Positions 10,326 through 19,685 of a DNA stretch of 64,000 bases are shown here, in pieces (within the stretch, counting starts at the first letter, position 1; each line of letters starts with the position of its first letter). Source of the stretch: Deltaproteobacteria bacterium. Its GTDB lineage: Bacteria > Desulfobacterota > Dissulfuribacteria > Dissulfuribacterales > QOAL01. The notes under the pieces are model-generated. The model made no database searches. It was not told where the DNA came from and was given only the letters and a program-made list of their open reading frames with translations. Location of the stretch: positions 28,544 through 92,543 of the forward strand of contig JALSNW010000035.1 of NCBI GenBank assembly GCA_026986785.1, in the 5' to 3' direction. The position numbers and the translations under genes were made by a program.

Positions 10326-11345
10326 GTGGCTCGAACAGATTCGCTACAGGACCAATGCCAAGTGGAAGAAGAATGGAAAGACACCCTGAGGGATATTTGT
10401 GAAGTAGCCAGAAACTCCCTTCACAATCTGGTTTCTTCAGGCACTCCTCCCCTGCCAAGGTGTTATCAACAGGAATTTATCCTGGCGGCCGATATGCTCC
10501 AGAAAGAAGACATCCTCGAGATGGTACGGACCGATGAAGACAGGCAAGCCCACCGTTATCGTAAGGTTATCCTAAGGGCAAGAGACCGGATGACGGCTGC
10601 CAGAAATATCCTCTCTAATTTTGAAGAAGAGGCAAAGAGGAATATTGCTCACCTGGATCATCACCTGGGCTCCTTGAATGTCCGAAATGCCCGGGTACCC
10701 TACGAGGCGATCGAGGAGATCGAGGCAAGCGCCAAGGCCATCAGGGACAGCAGCCTCGGCTTTATGGAGAATATTTCCGGGGTCTTGGCCCAGATAGAAA
10801 GACAAGAGGGCCTGCTGGCGTCCCTGGCGCAAAAGGTCTATGAGGATCCGTTGACAGGTGCCCTCAATAGGAGGGCATGGGAGAGGGACCTGAAAGAGAT
10901 CGTTTCTGGGCATGATGGGACAGGGGCTGCTCATTCCCCTATGGTGAGTATTGTAATAGCTGATCTCGATTTTTTTAAAAAGGTAAATGATTCCTATGGG
11001 CATCCAGTAGGTGATGCTGTCCTCAGGCAATTTGCCACCCTCCTGAAGGGCCATTTTGCTGGTATTGGTTCTGTTTATAGGTATGGGGGGGAAGAGTTCG
11101 GCATAATACTTCCCGGGATTTCTGGTAAGGATGCGGTTGAGAAATTGGAGGAATTCAGAAATAGCCTTCGAAAGGCCTTGTTTATTGCAAAGAAAGGCCA
11201 AGTGAAGATCAAGATATCAGCCTCTTATGGCGTGGCTCAATGGACAGCTCAACAGGGGATGGCTGAGGTGATTTCTAAGGCAGATCGAATGCTTTACAAG
11301 GCCAAAGAGGCTGGCAGGGACTGTGTCATGTTCGATCCGCTTTGA
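10326..11345 (+). CDS. GGDEF-domain protein, probable diguanylate cyclase
   Basis: Residues about 1-165 are helical and charged with no recognised sensor domain and no membrane segment, so the protein is probably cytoplasmic. The C-terminal GGDEF domain begins at DPLTGALNRRAWERDL; it has IADLDFFKKVND and the active-site YRYGGEEFGIILP, so c-di-GMP synthesis is likely. The RxxD product-inhibition site, normally five residues before the GGEEF arginine, is not present (GHFAGIGSVYR). Start GTG 10326 is eight bases after GGAG. Its 3' end overlaps the convergent GlgC-like gene by 20 bases. Confidence 0.9.
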   Translation: MARTDSLQDQCQVEEEWKDTLRDICEVARNSLHNLVSSGTPPLPRCYQQEFILAADMLQKEDILEMVRTDEDRQAHRYRKVILRARDRMTAARNILSNFEEEAKRNIAHLDHHLGSLNVRNARVPYEAIEEIEASAKAIRDSSLGFMENISGVLAQIERQEGLLASLAQKVYEDPLTGALNRRAWERDLKEIVSGHDGTGAAHSPMVSIVIADLDFFKKVNDSYGHPVGDAVLRQFATLLKGHFAGIGSVYRYGGEEFGIILPGISGKDAVEKLEEFRNSLRKALFIAKKGQVKIKISASYGVAQWTAQQGMAEVISKADRMLYKAKEAGRDCVMFDPL

Positions 11346-12582
11346 TGGTTTCCCCTGTTGGGTAATATCTCTTTGAAAAGACCTCTCCGGTCAGTCTCGG
11401 ATAGATTGTCACTCCATCTTCAAAAGTAAGGTCTTTGGGTACCTGGGTCTGCATGCCTACAAGGCTTATCTGGCCATCCTTGGTGCCAATGTTGGTGTTG
11501 GTCCCTATACTCACTCCGATGTCTGTTATGACCCGGTTGAGGCTGGCTCCAGTGCCTACCTGGGTGTCGAAAAAGAGGATAGAGTCTTTGACCTCTGCCC
11601 CCGTTCCCACATGCACTCCAGGAAACAAGATAGATCGTTCCACATGGCCATCGATCCTTACCCCATGATAGATCCTCGAATCTTGGATATGTGTATGTTC
11701 GTTCTCACTGCTGTCTATGATGGCAGGTCCCATGTCTCTGATGGCCTCGTGGTCCAGATTTGTTCTCACACACCAGTTTGAGAGTTCTATCCTCGGGTGT
11801 TCTCCAATGAGGTCCATGTTTGCTCGCCAATACTCGTCTATCGTGCGGCAGTATGCCCAATAACCTTTGAACTTGTATCCATATACCCTGTAGGCCTTCA
11901 GAAGGGCAGGGAATATGTCCCTGCCAAATTCGTGGGAATCAGCTTGGGCATTTTCTTCAAGGATTTCTTGAAGCACCTTGAAATTGAATAGATAAATGGT
12001 CATGGATGCCCATGAGGAAATGGGTCTTTCAGGTTTTTCTGCATATTCTATGAGTCTTCCACCTCTGGAATCGTCGTCAGCAATTTTTCCAAGGCCAAAT
12101 CTGGAGGAACCAGGAAGTGGCACGTTCACAAAGGCGGCAGTCACATCTGCATTCATGTCGTGGTGGAAGTCTATGAGATCGTTGTAGTCCATGTTATAGA
12201 CATGATCTCCAGATACGATCAACACATGGTCTGGCTGATGTGAGGATATGAAATCGAGATTTTGATAGACTGCATCAGCTGTTCCTTTATACCAGTCAGA
12301 GGCGTGAAGGCCTTTGAAGGGAGGAAGTATGGTAATGCCCCTGTGTCTGCCGATCATGTCCCACGATACACCTGTTCCGATATGTTCCACAAGGGAGCTC
12401 GATCTGTATTGACTTAGGAGTCCTACCCTCTGGATGCCCGAAAACATCAGATTACTCAATGGAAAATCTATGAAGCGATAGAGACTCCCAAAGGGGACTG
12501 TGGATTTGGGTCTATAAAAGGTCAGGATGCCCAGTTCTCCCACCCTGCCTCCAGCCAATATCATAGCGATGGTTTTAGCCAT
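11326..12582 (-). CDS. GlgC-like sugar nucleotidyltransferase with altered signature
   Basis: A 418-residue protein of the ADP-glucose pyrophosphorylase family: N-terminal Rossmann-like nucleotidyltransferase, then a left-handed beta-helix of hexapeptide repeats from about residue 290 (IYHGVRIDG, SILFPGVHVG, SILFFDTQVG). Family marks include VPFGSLYRFIDFPLSN, SQYRSSSLVEHIG, WYKGTADAVYQN and VSGDHVYNMDY. The nucleotide-binding signature, normally GGRGTRLxxLT, reads GGRVGELGILT, with the key Arg replaced by Glu. It may therefore use another nucleotide or be inactive. It follows the DHH phosphoesterase gene by 18 bases on the same strand, so the two are likely co-transcribed. Glycogen synthesis is a family inference only. 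Confidence 0.85.
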   Translation of the reverse strand: MAKTIAMILAGGRVGELGILTFYRPKSTVPFGSLYRFIDFPLSNLMFSGIQRVGLLSQYRSSSLVEHIGTGVSWDMIGRHRGITILPPFKGLHASDWYKGTADAVYQNLDFISSHQPDHVLIVSGDHVYNMDYNDLIDFHHDMNADVTAAFVNVPLPGSSRFGLGKIADDDSRGGRLIEYAEKPERPISSWASMTIYLFNFKVLQEILEENAQADSHEFGRDIFPALLKAYRVYGYKFKGYWAYCRTIDEYWRANMDLIGEHPRIELSNWCVRTNLDHEAIRDMGPAIIDSSENEHTHIQDSRIYHGVRIDGHVERSILFPGVHVGTGAEVKDSILFFDTQVGTGASLNRVITDIGVSIGTNTNIGTKDGQISLVGMQTQVPKDLTFEDGVTIYPRLTGEVFSKRYYPTGETIKADRT

Positions 12583-12600
12583 AACTTCAATTATCCCAGA

Positions 12601-13641
12601 TCAATCCAGATGTTTCATGAAGAGTTTAATGAGAAGCTTGGTGTCGAATTCGTGTGAGAATTTATCAGGTAGGTTTTTCAAGGGGATTTCAGCCCTGGCG
12701 CTCTGTTTATGGCCACCTGCTGGTCCATATTTCCCCAGAACCCTCTCTGCGAGCTTCCCTGCATTCTTCTTGTATCCGTCGCATCTGAAGACAACGACCA
12801 ATTTTTCGCCAACCTGTCCAGATACGATCACCCAGCCTATGTCATGCACATGGGTGAGAAAGTCTGCTATTACCACCAGGATGTCCGGATTGCCTATCCT
12901 TCCAATGTGGACATATATCCTGTGTTTTCTCACCTTCAGATTCAAAAAGGCTGTCTTGAAGTATTTTAGTTCAGATCTCCTTATATCTGACTGCTCTATT
13001 TTATTGAGCCAGTATTGGTTTATACGTTTGAATAGATATTGAAAGCAGGACACATCATAGGTAGTGGCCTTTTTGGTAAAATTGTGTGTGTCCACCTTGA
13101 TCCCATAGAACAGGGCAGTAGCAAGGGCTGCTGCAGGCTTGATGCGTGCAGATTTCAAATATTCACTCATCATGGTGCATACAGCTCCATATTCCTCTCT
13201 GACATCGATGAAATCGGCATACCAGCCCTCGGTCAGGGGGTGATGATCAATGACCACATTGAATTGCAGGTGGGCAAATTCTTTGCGATGGGGTGGCTGG
13301 GAGTCTATCAGGATGAATTTTGAATAATCCTCTTTCTTTGTGCCCCTGAGGGGCTGCATTGGGATCTTGAGAATATTTTTCATTGCAAGATTGTTGAGTC
13401 GCTTTATCTGGTTGGGATGTACTATGGTTATCTCACTGACACGGCGGCTCAAAAGCCTTTTTACAGCGAATGCCGAGGCCATGGAATCGGGATCAGCCAC
13501 TATGACGATCAGTACTCTGTCTTCTCTCTTGAAAAGGCTGAGCAGATTCTTCAATCTCTCCTTATTGGAAAGTCTTTTGTTCTGCTTATAGGCCTGAAGT
13601 ACAGAAGACGCTTCTGATTCTGAGTTTTGGGATTTATTCAT
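12601..13641 (-). CDS. DHH-family phosphoesterase (NrnA/RecJ-like)
   Basis: A 346-residue protein with a DHH domain followed by DHHA1. The first metal motif is IVIVADPDSMASAFAVKRLL (an altered DHD-type motif), then LIDSQPP, VIDHHP (the DHH triad, about residue 130), YGIKVDTHNF, and the DHHA1 nucleic-acid motif GPAGGHKQSARAEI near the C-terminus. The architecture matches NrnA-like nanoRNases and pAp or cyclic-dinucleotide phosphodiesterases. The first motif lacks the second acidic residue of the usual DPDAIGS/DADGxGS form only in part, so activity is not excluded. ATG 13641 has AGAGGTG ten bases upstream. A preceding soluble N-terminal helix of about 40 residues is unassigned. Confidence 0.85.
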   Translation of the reverse strand: MNKSQNSESEASSVLQAYKQNKRLSNKERLKNLLSLFKREDRVLIVIVADPDSMASAFAVKRLLSRRVSEITIVHPNQIKRLNNLAMKNILKIPMQPLRGTKKEDYSKFILIDSQPPHRKEFAHLQFNVVIDHHPLTEGWYADFIDVREEYGAVCTMMSEYLKSARIKPAAALATALFYGIKVDTHNFTKKATTYDVSCFQYLFKRINQYWLNKIEQSDIRRSELKYFKTAFLNLKVRKHRIYVHIGRIGNPDILVVIADFLTHVHDIGWVIVSGQVGEKLVVVFRCDGYKKNAGKLAERVLGKYGPAGGHKQSARAEIPLKNLPDKFSHEFDTKLLIKLFMKHLD

Positions 13642-13785
13642 AAAGATGGCTGCACCTCTTTAATCATAAGGATAATTTGGCTTTCATTTGCCAGTCAAGA
13701 AGTTTTTTGTGGTGTCTTTGGTAGGGGAGAATAAGAAGCCAGTTTCTTGCAGGGCCACTAAGACAACGGCCTTTGGTCAATGTGA

Positions 13786-13812
13786 AAGGGGCCTTGAGGC
13801 CCCTTGTGGTTT
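13786..13812 (-). terminator. Probable terminator of the tRNA-Met gene
   Basis: An 8-base-pair inverted repeat (arms 13786-13793 and 13798-13805, four-base loop TTGA) lies just beyond the 3' end of the tRNA on the minus strand. The following bases read TTTCA on that strand, so the U tract is short; termination may be partial. Confidence 0.5.
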
Positions 13813-13817
13813 CAGTT

Positions 13818-13894
<77 letters not shown>

Positions 13895-13910
13895 CCGGAA
13901 TGTGTTAAAC

Positions 13911-13939
13911 TAAATAATCACCATGGCTGCGTTTGTCAA
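13911..13939 (-). promoter_or_regulatory. Putative sigma-70 promoter of tRNA-fMet
   Basis: On the minus strand TTGACA (13939-13934) is followed after 17 bases by TATTTA (13916-13911), a weak -10. The mature tRNA begins 17 bases beyond the -10, which fits a short leader removed by RNase P. Confidence 0.5.
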
Positions 13940-14005
13940 TAACTGTAACAGGGTTATATTGGCATTCTTCATCCTTGCGATATGGAAAGGGGGGCTTCCT
14001 GAGGT

Positions 14006-14644
14006 ATGTCTAAAATGCCAGCATGTTCTCCAGCAGATTCAGCCACCATTGTGGTCTTGGCAGGGGGGGAAAGTAGCAGGTTTGGAACCAACAAGGCCCT
14101 TGTGCCATGGAACAAAAGGGGCACCATCTTGGACAATGTCATAGAAAAGGCCTTGAAGGCATATCCGGATGTAGCTCTTTCGGTCAAGAGGGCAGGAGAC
14201 TATCCTGACAAACATCTCAAAAAATTTCCAGATGTGGTAAGGGGGAAAGGCCCTCTTGGTGGACTTTATTCGGCATTCTTACAGGCAGAGGCCGATTGGA
14301 TGATGATCCTGGCCTGTGACATGCCTTTAATAGACTCGTCTCTATTGAGGTATATGCTGGGTATAAGGACATGGGCACCTGTTATCATTCCCTTTTGCAG
14401 GGGTAGATTTGAACCATTACATGCTATTTATCACAGATCTCTCTTGCCAATAGTGGAATATCTCATTGAAACTGAAAGGCTCAGAATGAAGCAATTGCTG
14501 GACCTGGTGCCAAAGAGATTGGTGTTGGAAGATGAGATAGAGGGTAAGTCAGATTGCCTAAGATGTTTTTGCAATATAAATACGGTTTCAGACTTGGAAG
14601 AATTTATCCATGGGACCGGTCTTGAAAAAAATACCGATTCTTAA
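14006..14644 (+). CDS. mobA: Molybdenum cofactor guanylyltransferase
   Basis: MobA transfers GMP from GTP to molybdopterin to make the bis-MGD cofactor of molybdo/tungsto-oxidoreductases. Seen are VVLAGGESSRFGTNKAL (nucleotide-binding loop with Lys), GPLGGLYSAF, LACDMPLID with the metal-binding Asp, and the C-terminal FCNINTVSDLEEF. Length is about 212 residues, normal for the family. ATG 14006 and ATG 14015 are both possible; GAGGT at 14001-14005 suits the second better. It stands upstream of a cysteine-cluster protein and an ABC transporter whose substrate is unknown; molybdate is possible but nothing here shows it. Confidence 0.92.
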   Translation: MSKMPACSPADSATIVVLAGGESSRFGTNKALVPWNKRGTILDNVIEKALKAYPDVALSVKRAGDYPDKHLKKFPDVVRGKGPLGGLYSAFLQAEADWMMILACDMPLIDSSLLRYMLGIRTWAPVIIPFCRGRFEPLHAIYHRSLLPIVEYLIETERLRMKQLLDLVPKRLVLEDEIEGKSDCLRCFCNINTVSDLEEFIHGTGLEKNTDS

Positions 14645-14734
14645 ATACTAAAGTTGCCTGCTATACCGTAGTGGAATAGACTATCCTTTTACACTCTGTT
14701 TACAGGCAGAAATACATGAGGAAAAAGAGAGAAC

Positions 14735-15643
14735 ATGGGACTTAAACATATAGAAGAGAGGATAGACAAGGCCCTCAAAAAAGGCAAGGCAGGTAGTCCT
14801 ATACAGCCTGTCAGACTTGAAAGGGACAGTACTTTCAATTTCAGGTGTTATCCTGGTGTCAGTTGCTTCACCAAATGCTGTAGGAACATGAATATCATCC
14901 TTACCCCTTATGACATAGTGAGGATGAAACACCGTCTTGGTCTTACTTCTGATCTTTTTCTCAGGCTTTATACAGAACCTGAACTGCTTGGAATAACGAG
15001 GGTACCAGTTGCCAGGCTCAAGATGTTGGAAGACGAGGGGGGCAGGTGTCCTTTCGTCACCAAGGATGGTTGTCAGATATACACGGATAGGCCGGTGTGC
15101 TGTCGTTATTATCCTATAGGGTTGGCCAGTCTCCGTCAGGCTGAAAAGTATTCTGGTGAAGAGGAAGAGTTCTTTTTCCTTGTGAAAGAAGATCACTGCA
15201 AAGGGTTCGAAGAGGATACGGAATGGACAGTTGATTCATGGAGACAGGATCAGGAGTCAGACCTCTACGACCGGATGAATCGGGACTGGATGGAACTTCT
15301 TCTCAGGAAAAAATCCTTTGGTGAAGAGACAGAGATGCCGGAGAGGGCCAAAGAGCTCTTCTTCATGGTCTCTACCAACATGGAGAGGTTTAGGAGCTTT
15401 GTATTCGAGAGCAGATTCCTGGATACATACATAGTTGACTCCAAGCTTCTCAGAAAGATACTCGAAGACGATGTAGCACTCATGCAATTTGGGTTCGAGT
15501 ATCTAAAGGTGGCAATATTCGGTGCAGATTCTGACATGGTGAAGTTGAGAGAGGACATCTTGGATGCCACTGTAAGAAAGATCATAAAAAGGAGAAAAAA
15601 GCGTCGTCGTAGGCTCCAGCGTCTGGCCAAGGGGCGTAAATAA
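14735..15643 (+). CDS. YkgJ-type cysteine-cluster protein
   Basis: A 302-residue soluble protein with the zinc/iron-chelating cysteine cluster of the YkgJ (UPF0153) family. The cysteines fall in RCYPGVSCFTKCCRNMNI (about residues 37-52), GGRCPFVTKDGCQIY and DRPVCCRYYP. The family is of unknown function; proposals include metal binding. The second half is helical and highly charged, ending in a run of Arg and Lys (KRRKKRRRRLQRLAKGRK) that could contact nucleic acid or membrane. The following ABC ATPase starts 12 bases downstream, suggesting one transcript. Confidence 0.85.
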   Translation: MGLKHIEERIDKALKKGKAGSPIQPVRLERDSTFNFRCYPGVSCFTKCCRNMNIILTPYDIVRMKHRLGLTSDLFLRLYTEPELLGITRVPVARLKMLEDEGGRCPFVTKDGCQIYTDRPVCCRYYPIGLASLRQAEKYSGEEEEFFFLVKEDHCKGFEEDTEWTVDSWRQDQESDLYDRMNRDWMELLLRKKSFGEETEMPERAKELFFMVSTNMERFRSFVFESRFLDTYIVDSKLLRKILEDDVALMQFGFEYLKVAIFGADSDMVKLREDILDATVRKIIKRRKKRRRRLQRLAKGRK

Positions 15644-15654
15644 GTGGTCTAATA

Positions 15655-16368
15655 GTGGAAATTATCTGCCAGGATCTATCTTTTTCATACCCAGAAGGAG
15701 ATCATGCCCTATTTACCGGCCTGAATTTTTCCATCTCGGGGGGCGGTTTTTTTTCCTTTTTTGGCCTGTCTGGTTCTGGCAAAAGCACCTTGGCCAGGCT
15801 TATTGGCGGACTGCTTCAACCTGATTCAGGCCAGATAAAAAAGGATGGGGTCGTCAATGGCCTTCTTTCATACAATACAGAGCGGCTTCCTGGGTGGATG
15901 ACTGTGGAGGAGCATCTGAAAAAGGTGGTATGTCCAGGACGAGAGCTCCTTCTCGATGAGCTTATTACCCGTTTTGGTCTCAGGGATTTCATAGAACACA
16001 AGTTTACCAGGCTCTCCATGGGGCAGAAAAACAGGGCGAATCTCGTGAGATACCTTGTACAGGATTTCGATCTTCTAATAGCAGACGAGGTCTTGGCCAA
16101 TGTGGACGAGCCTTCGAGAAACAGCATATTGGCCTTCATAAAGAGGCGTTTTCCCAGCAAGACCTTTATCTACATTTCACACAATGCCAATGAGGTCGCC
16201 CTGTTCTCAAAATTGATTTTCGTCTTGCCCCAGGCAGGGCCAAATGGCATAAGTTCATTGGTAGTCATCTCTGGCCTCGATGCCTTTGGGCCTGAAGAGA
16301 CAGATCATTCCATCGTTGGAGACAAGATCCTGGAGATACTCAGGGCCTCTTCCCAGGGGCATTGGTAA
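15655..16368 (+). CDS. ABC transporter ATP-binding protein (NitT/TauT type, altered Q-loop)
   Basis: A 237-residue ATPase. Walker A is GLSGSGKST (residues 37-45), the signature LSMGQKNRANL, Walker B LLIADEVLANVDE and the switch His in YISHNANEV. The Q-loop position, usually FQEPxLLPW, reads SYNTERLPGW, without a clear Gln. The gene begins with GTG and no strong ribosome site. It pairs with the permease that starts eight bases after its stop. No substrate-binding protein gene lies nearby, so the substrate is not known. Confidence 0.88.
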   Translation: MEIICQDLSFSYPEGDHALFTGLNFSISGGGFFSFFGLSGSGKSTLARLIGGLLQPDSGQIKKDGVVNGLLSYNTERLPGWMTVEEHLKKVVCPGRELLLDELITRFGLRDFIEHKFTRLSMGQKNRANLVRYLVQDFDLLIADEVLANVDEPSRNSILAFIKRRFPSKTFIYISHNANEVALFSKLIFVLPQAGPNGISSLVVISGLDAFGPEETDHSIVGDKILEILRASSQGHW

Positions 16369-16375
16369 AAGGGCA

Positions 16376-17113
16376 ATGAGGCTTTTGCAGTTTTTAGTCA
16401 TTTTTTTGACAGGGATGTTGATCCTCATGTCAGTGAAGTATCTGGCTGGGCTGTCGGACTACCTAATCCCACCACCCAATGAGATAGTAGTCCTGATCAC
16501 CAGAAAAAGCGGGGATTTTTTGTTCCCGGCAATAAATACCACCCTTGTAGCAGTGGCTGGTCATTTTCTGGCAATATTGGTTGCTGCAGCCGTAGCCTTC
16601 CTGGCACGGACTGGTTCAAGGTTTGCCAACATGGTAAGGACTGCTGCATACAATCTCCAGGCATATCCAGTTGTTGCCATAGCCCCCATCGTCTTCATCT
16701 TTTTAGGCGACGGTCTTGCCTCAAGACTACTGATCGCCTCTCTCATTTGTTATTTCCCTCTATTATTGAGCTTTCTTGGCATATTTTCCGATCCGGTAAC
16801 AGATGTAGAGCATTTTTTTTATCAGACAGGTCGGCTTGATTCCCTTACGGAGTTGGCCATAAGGACCTTTGAAAACCTCGACAAGATTATCACTGTTGTG
16901 GCAGGAAGTGCAACCTTGGCAATGGTGGGTACGATTGTTGCCGAATTTCTCGCTGCCACGAATGGCATAGGTTATGTCATAAGAAAATCCCTGTATCAGA
17001 ACAATCTTGCAGTCATACTTGCGAGCCTTTTCTTCATAGGCCTGTGTTCATCCATGTATCTGATGGCAGTGGAGACAGCGGGGAAAATAGTTAAATCGAG
17101 GCTGTTGAGATAG
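16376..17113 (+). CDS. ABC transporter permease (NitT/TauT/SsuC type)
   Basis: A 245-residue membrane protein with an N-terminal transmembrane helix and about five further helices in a BPD_transp_1 (MetI-like) fold. It has the SsuC-type PPPNEIV segment after the first helix, QAYPVVAIAPIVFIFLGDG in the middle, and the EAA-like loop ATNGIGYVIRKS near the C-terminus. ATG 16376 is chosen because AAAAGGG stands just upstream and the ATPase gene ends at 16368; an earlier in-frame ATG at 16280 would overlap it by 89 bases. Likely an importer half, but a dedicated binding protein is missing here. Confidence 0.88.
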   Translation: MRLLQFLVIFLTGMLILMSVKYLAGLSDYLIPPPNEIVVLITRKSGDFLFPAINTTLVAVAGHFLAILVAAAVAFLARTGSRFANMVRTAAYNLQAYPVVAIAPIVFIFLGDGLASRLLIASLICYFPLLLSFLGIFSDPVTDVEHFFYQTGRLDSLTELAIRTFENLDKIITVVAGSATLAMVGTIVAEFLAATNGIGYVIRKSLYQNNLAVILASLFFIGLCSSMYLMAVETAGKIVKSRLLR

Positions 17114-17136
17114 AAGCCTGGATTGTTTCCCCAGAG

Positions 17137-17775
17137 CTATTCTATCCATTTCCCGATTCGGTCAAGGCGGGGTAAAAAACTCTCCGAGTCCCAGCTCCAA
17201 TAGATTATAAATGCCTTTCCTCTGACATCCTTCAGGGGTACGAATCCCCAAAATCTACTGTCAAAGCTTTGATCCCTGTTATCTCCCATAACAAAGAGCT
17301 TCCCAGGTGGCACCTTTATGGGACCCATGTTGTCCCTTGGCTGGATATTGCCAGGGATGATATTGGGATCTGTATGTTGTACCCCAGGAGGCTCGTGAAA
17401 CAGCTTGCCGTTTACATAGACCTTTTTGTTCACAATCTTGATAGTGTCTCCTCCTACCCCGATCACCCTTTTTATAAAGTCCTTGGATCTATCCAGGGGA
17501 AATATGAATACTATGACGTCTCCCCTGGCTGGTTTTCGTCCCGGGATCAATGTGGCCCTGTTTATTGGGTTTTTGACCCCATAAATGAACTTGTTTACAA
17601 GGATGTGATCGCCTATCAGGAGGGTTTGGATCATGGAGCCCGATGGTATCTTGAACGCCTGGATCACAAAAGTACGGATGAAAAGGGCAAAGATTAGGGC
17701 GATCAGGACAGCCTGGGCATATTCCTTGAAGAGGATCAATAATTTGTTGTCTGGATAGTTGTCTTGAAGTTTCAT
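17137..17775 (-). CDS. lepB: Signal peptidase I
   Basis: LepB cleaves signal peptides at the outer face of the inner membrane. One N-terminal membrane segment (about residues 14-33) is followed by the catalytic Ser in KIPSGSMIQTL and the general-base Lys in DFIKRVIGVGGD; MGDNRDQSFDSRFWG is box E. Length 212 residues. ATG 17775 is preferred; an upstream TTG at 17817 adds 14 residues with no ribosome site. It lies downstream of lepA on the same strand, the common lepA-lepB arrangement, with a 110-base gap. Confidence 0.95.
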   Translation of the reverse strand: MKLQDNYPDNKLLILFKEYAQAVLIALIFALFIRTFVIQAFKIPSGSMIQTLLIGDHILVNKFIYGVKNPINRATLIPGRKPARGDVIVFIFPLDRSKDFIKRVIGVGGDTIKIVNKKVYVNGKLFHEPPGVQHTDPNIIPGNIQPRDNMGPIKVPPGKLFVMGDNRDQSFDSRFWGFVPLKDVRGKAFIIYWSWDSESFLPRLDRIGKWIE

Positions 17776-17885
17776 GGCAGCAATGTTAGTCCCAGTTAAT
17801 AGAGGGTGCAATAACAAACGACAAAAGAAGATATTTCACTTACAATGGTAGCGTGAAAGAGAAAGAGGCGGTGTCAGAAAAATAT

Positions 17886-19685
17886 CTATACCTTGAGGAT
17901 GCTTAGGAATGCCTCCTGGGGTATCTCTACGGACCCCACCTGTTTCATCCGCTTTTTGCCCTCCTTTTGTTTCTCGAGGAGCTTCCTTTTCCTGGTGATA
18001 TCCCCACCATAACACTTTGCAGTAACATCCTTGCGCAGGGGAGGGATCCTCTCCTTGGCGATTATCTTACTCCCGATTGCTGCCTGAATTACGACCTCGA
18101 AGAGTTGTCTGTGTATGATTTTCCTGAGCCTGGATACCAGATCCCTACCCCTGTAATATGCCTTGTCCTTGTGAACTATGACAGAGAGGGCATCCACAGG
18201 TTGTTTGTTGATGAGTATATCCATCTTGACAAGATTGGCTGGCCTGTAGTCGAGGAATTCGTAATCGATGGAGGCGTAGCCTCTCGTTATCGATTTGAGC
18301 CTATCGTAAAAATCAAGGACGATTTCATTGAAGGGAAGCTCGTATTTCAAAAGGACCCTTTCGGAAGTGAGATAGGTCATGTTTAGTTGCCTGCCACGTT
18401 TTTCATCACACAGGCCCATGACTGCACCTACAAAATTTTTGGGCACATATATCTCCATCTCCACAAACGGCTCCAGGATGCGCTGGATTTTGGCTTGTTC
18501 AGGCATTTGGGCAGGGTTGTGGATGGTTGATTGCTCCCCTGTCGTCAGTTCAATCCTATAGGCAACAGCCGGTGCAGTGCTGATGAGGGAGAGTTCGAAC
18601 TCCCGCTCCAGGCGTTCCTGGACGATCTCCATGTGCAGGAGTCCCAAGAAGCCGCACCTGAAGCCAAAGCCCAGGGCGGCAGAACTTTCAGGTTCATAGG
18701 AAAATGCTGGATCATTTAGCCAGAGCTTTTCCACTGCCTCTTTTAATTGATCATACTGGCCTGGGTCTACAGGATAGAGTCCGCAAAAGACCATTGCCTT
18801 CACTGGTTTGAATCCAGGAAGAGGCTCCTTGGCTGGTCTCTTTTGTTCTGTGATGGTGTCTCCTATCCTGACGTCCCTGACATTTTTTATGCCTGCCACC
18901 AGGAATCCCACCTCTCCAGCATGGAGTTCTTCCACGTCAAGGATATCAGGGGTGAAGACCCCGATCCTCAGGGCTTCATACTTGCGTTCATCCGACATCA
19001 TCTTGAGGGCCATGCCCTTTCTCAGCCTTCCTTCAACAATCCGTACAAGCACTATTACCCCTTGATATGGATCAAACCAGGAGTCGAAGACCAGGGCTCG
19101 GAGAGGTTTTTCTGGTGTGCCCTTTGGTGGAGGGATCTTCTTTATTATTGCCTCGAGAACCTCTTTGGTGCCCACACCCTCCTTGGCACTGGCAAGTACT
19201 GCATCCGATGTATCCAGGCCTATTATGTCCTCTATCTCTTGGGCGACCCGGTCGGGATCGGCACTGGGAAGGTCTATTTTGTTGAGTACAGGGATGATCT
19301 CGAGGTCGTTCTCCATGGCAAGATATACATTTGCCAGGGTCTGGGCCTCTACCCCCTGGGTAGAATCCACCACGAGCAGTGCCCCATCACAGGCTGCCAG
19401 GCTTCTTGACACCTCATAGGAAAAATCTACATGGCCGGGGGTGTCGATGAGATTCAAGAGATATTTCTGCCCATCCTCGGCCTTATAGGTAATGCGGACG
19501 GTTTGTGCCTTGATGGTGATGCCACGTTCTCGTTCCAGATCCATCTGGTCCAAGAATTGCTTTTTCATTTGTCTTGAATTCACACTACCAGTGTATTCCA
19601 GGATGCGATCGGCCAGAGTGGATTTGCCATGGTCTATATGGGCGATTATGGAGAAATTTCTTATACGGTCTTTTTCTATAGTCAT
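17886..19685 (-). CDS. lepA: Elongation factor 4 (LepA GTPase)
   Basis: LepA is a ribosome-associated GTPase related to EF-G. The 599-residue protein has G1 [46 protein letters not shown], and the LepA-specific C-terminal domain with [23 protein letters not shown] 19685 gives the normal family length; the frame stays open 150 bases upstream but those residues match no LepA N-terminus. No obvious ribosome site precedes it. It is divergent from the pil genes. Confidence 0.97.
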   Translation of the reverse strand: MTIEKDRIRNFSIIAHIDHGKSTLADRILEYTGSVNSRQMKKQFLDQMDLERERGITIKAQTVRITYKAEDGQKYLLNLIDTPGHVDFSYEVSRSLAACDGALLVVDSTQGVEAQTLANVYLAMENDLEIIPVLNKIDLPSADPDRVAQEIEDIIGLDTSDAVLASAKEGVGTKEVLEAIIKKIPPPKGTPEKPLRALVFDSWFDPYQGVIVLVRIVEGRLRKGMALKMMSDERKYEALRIGVFTPDILDVEELHAGEVGFLVAGIKNVRDVRIGDTITEQKRPAKEPLPGFKPVKAMVFCGLYPVDPGQYDQLKEAVEKLWLNDPAFSYEPESSAALGFGFRCGFLGLLHMEIVQERLEREFELSLISTAPAVAYRIELTTGEQSTIHNPAQMPEQAKIQRILEPFVEMEIYVPKNFVGAVMGLCDEKRGRQLNMTYLTSERVLLKYELPFNEIVLDFYDRLKSITRGYASIDYEFLDYRPANLVKMDILINKQPVDALSVIVHKDKAYYRGRDLVSRLRKIIHRQLFEVVIQAAIGSKIIAKERIPPLRKDVTAKCYGGDITRKRKLLEKQKEGKKRMKQVGSVEIPQEAFLSILKV

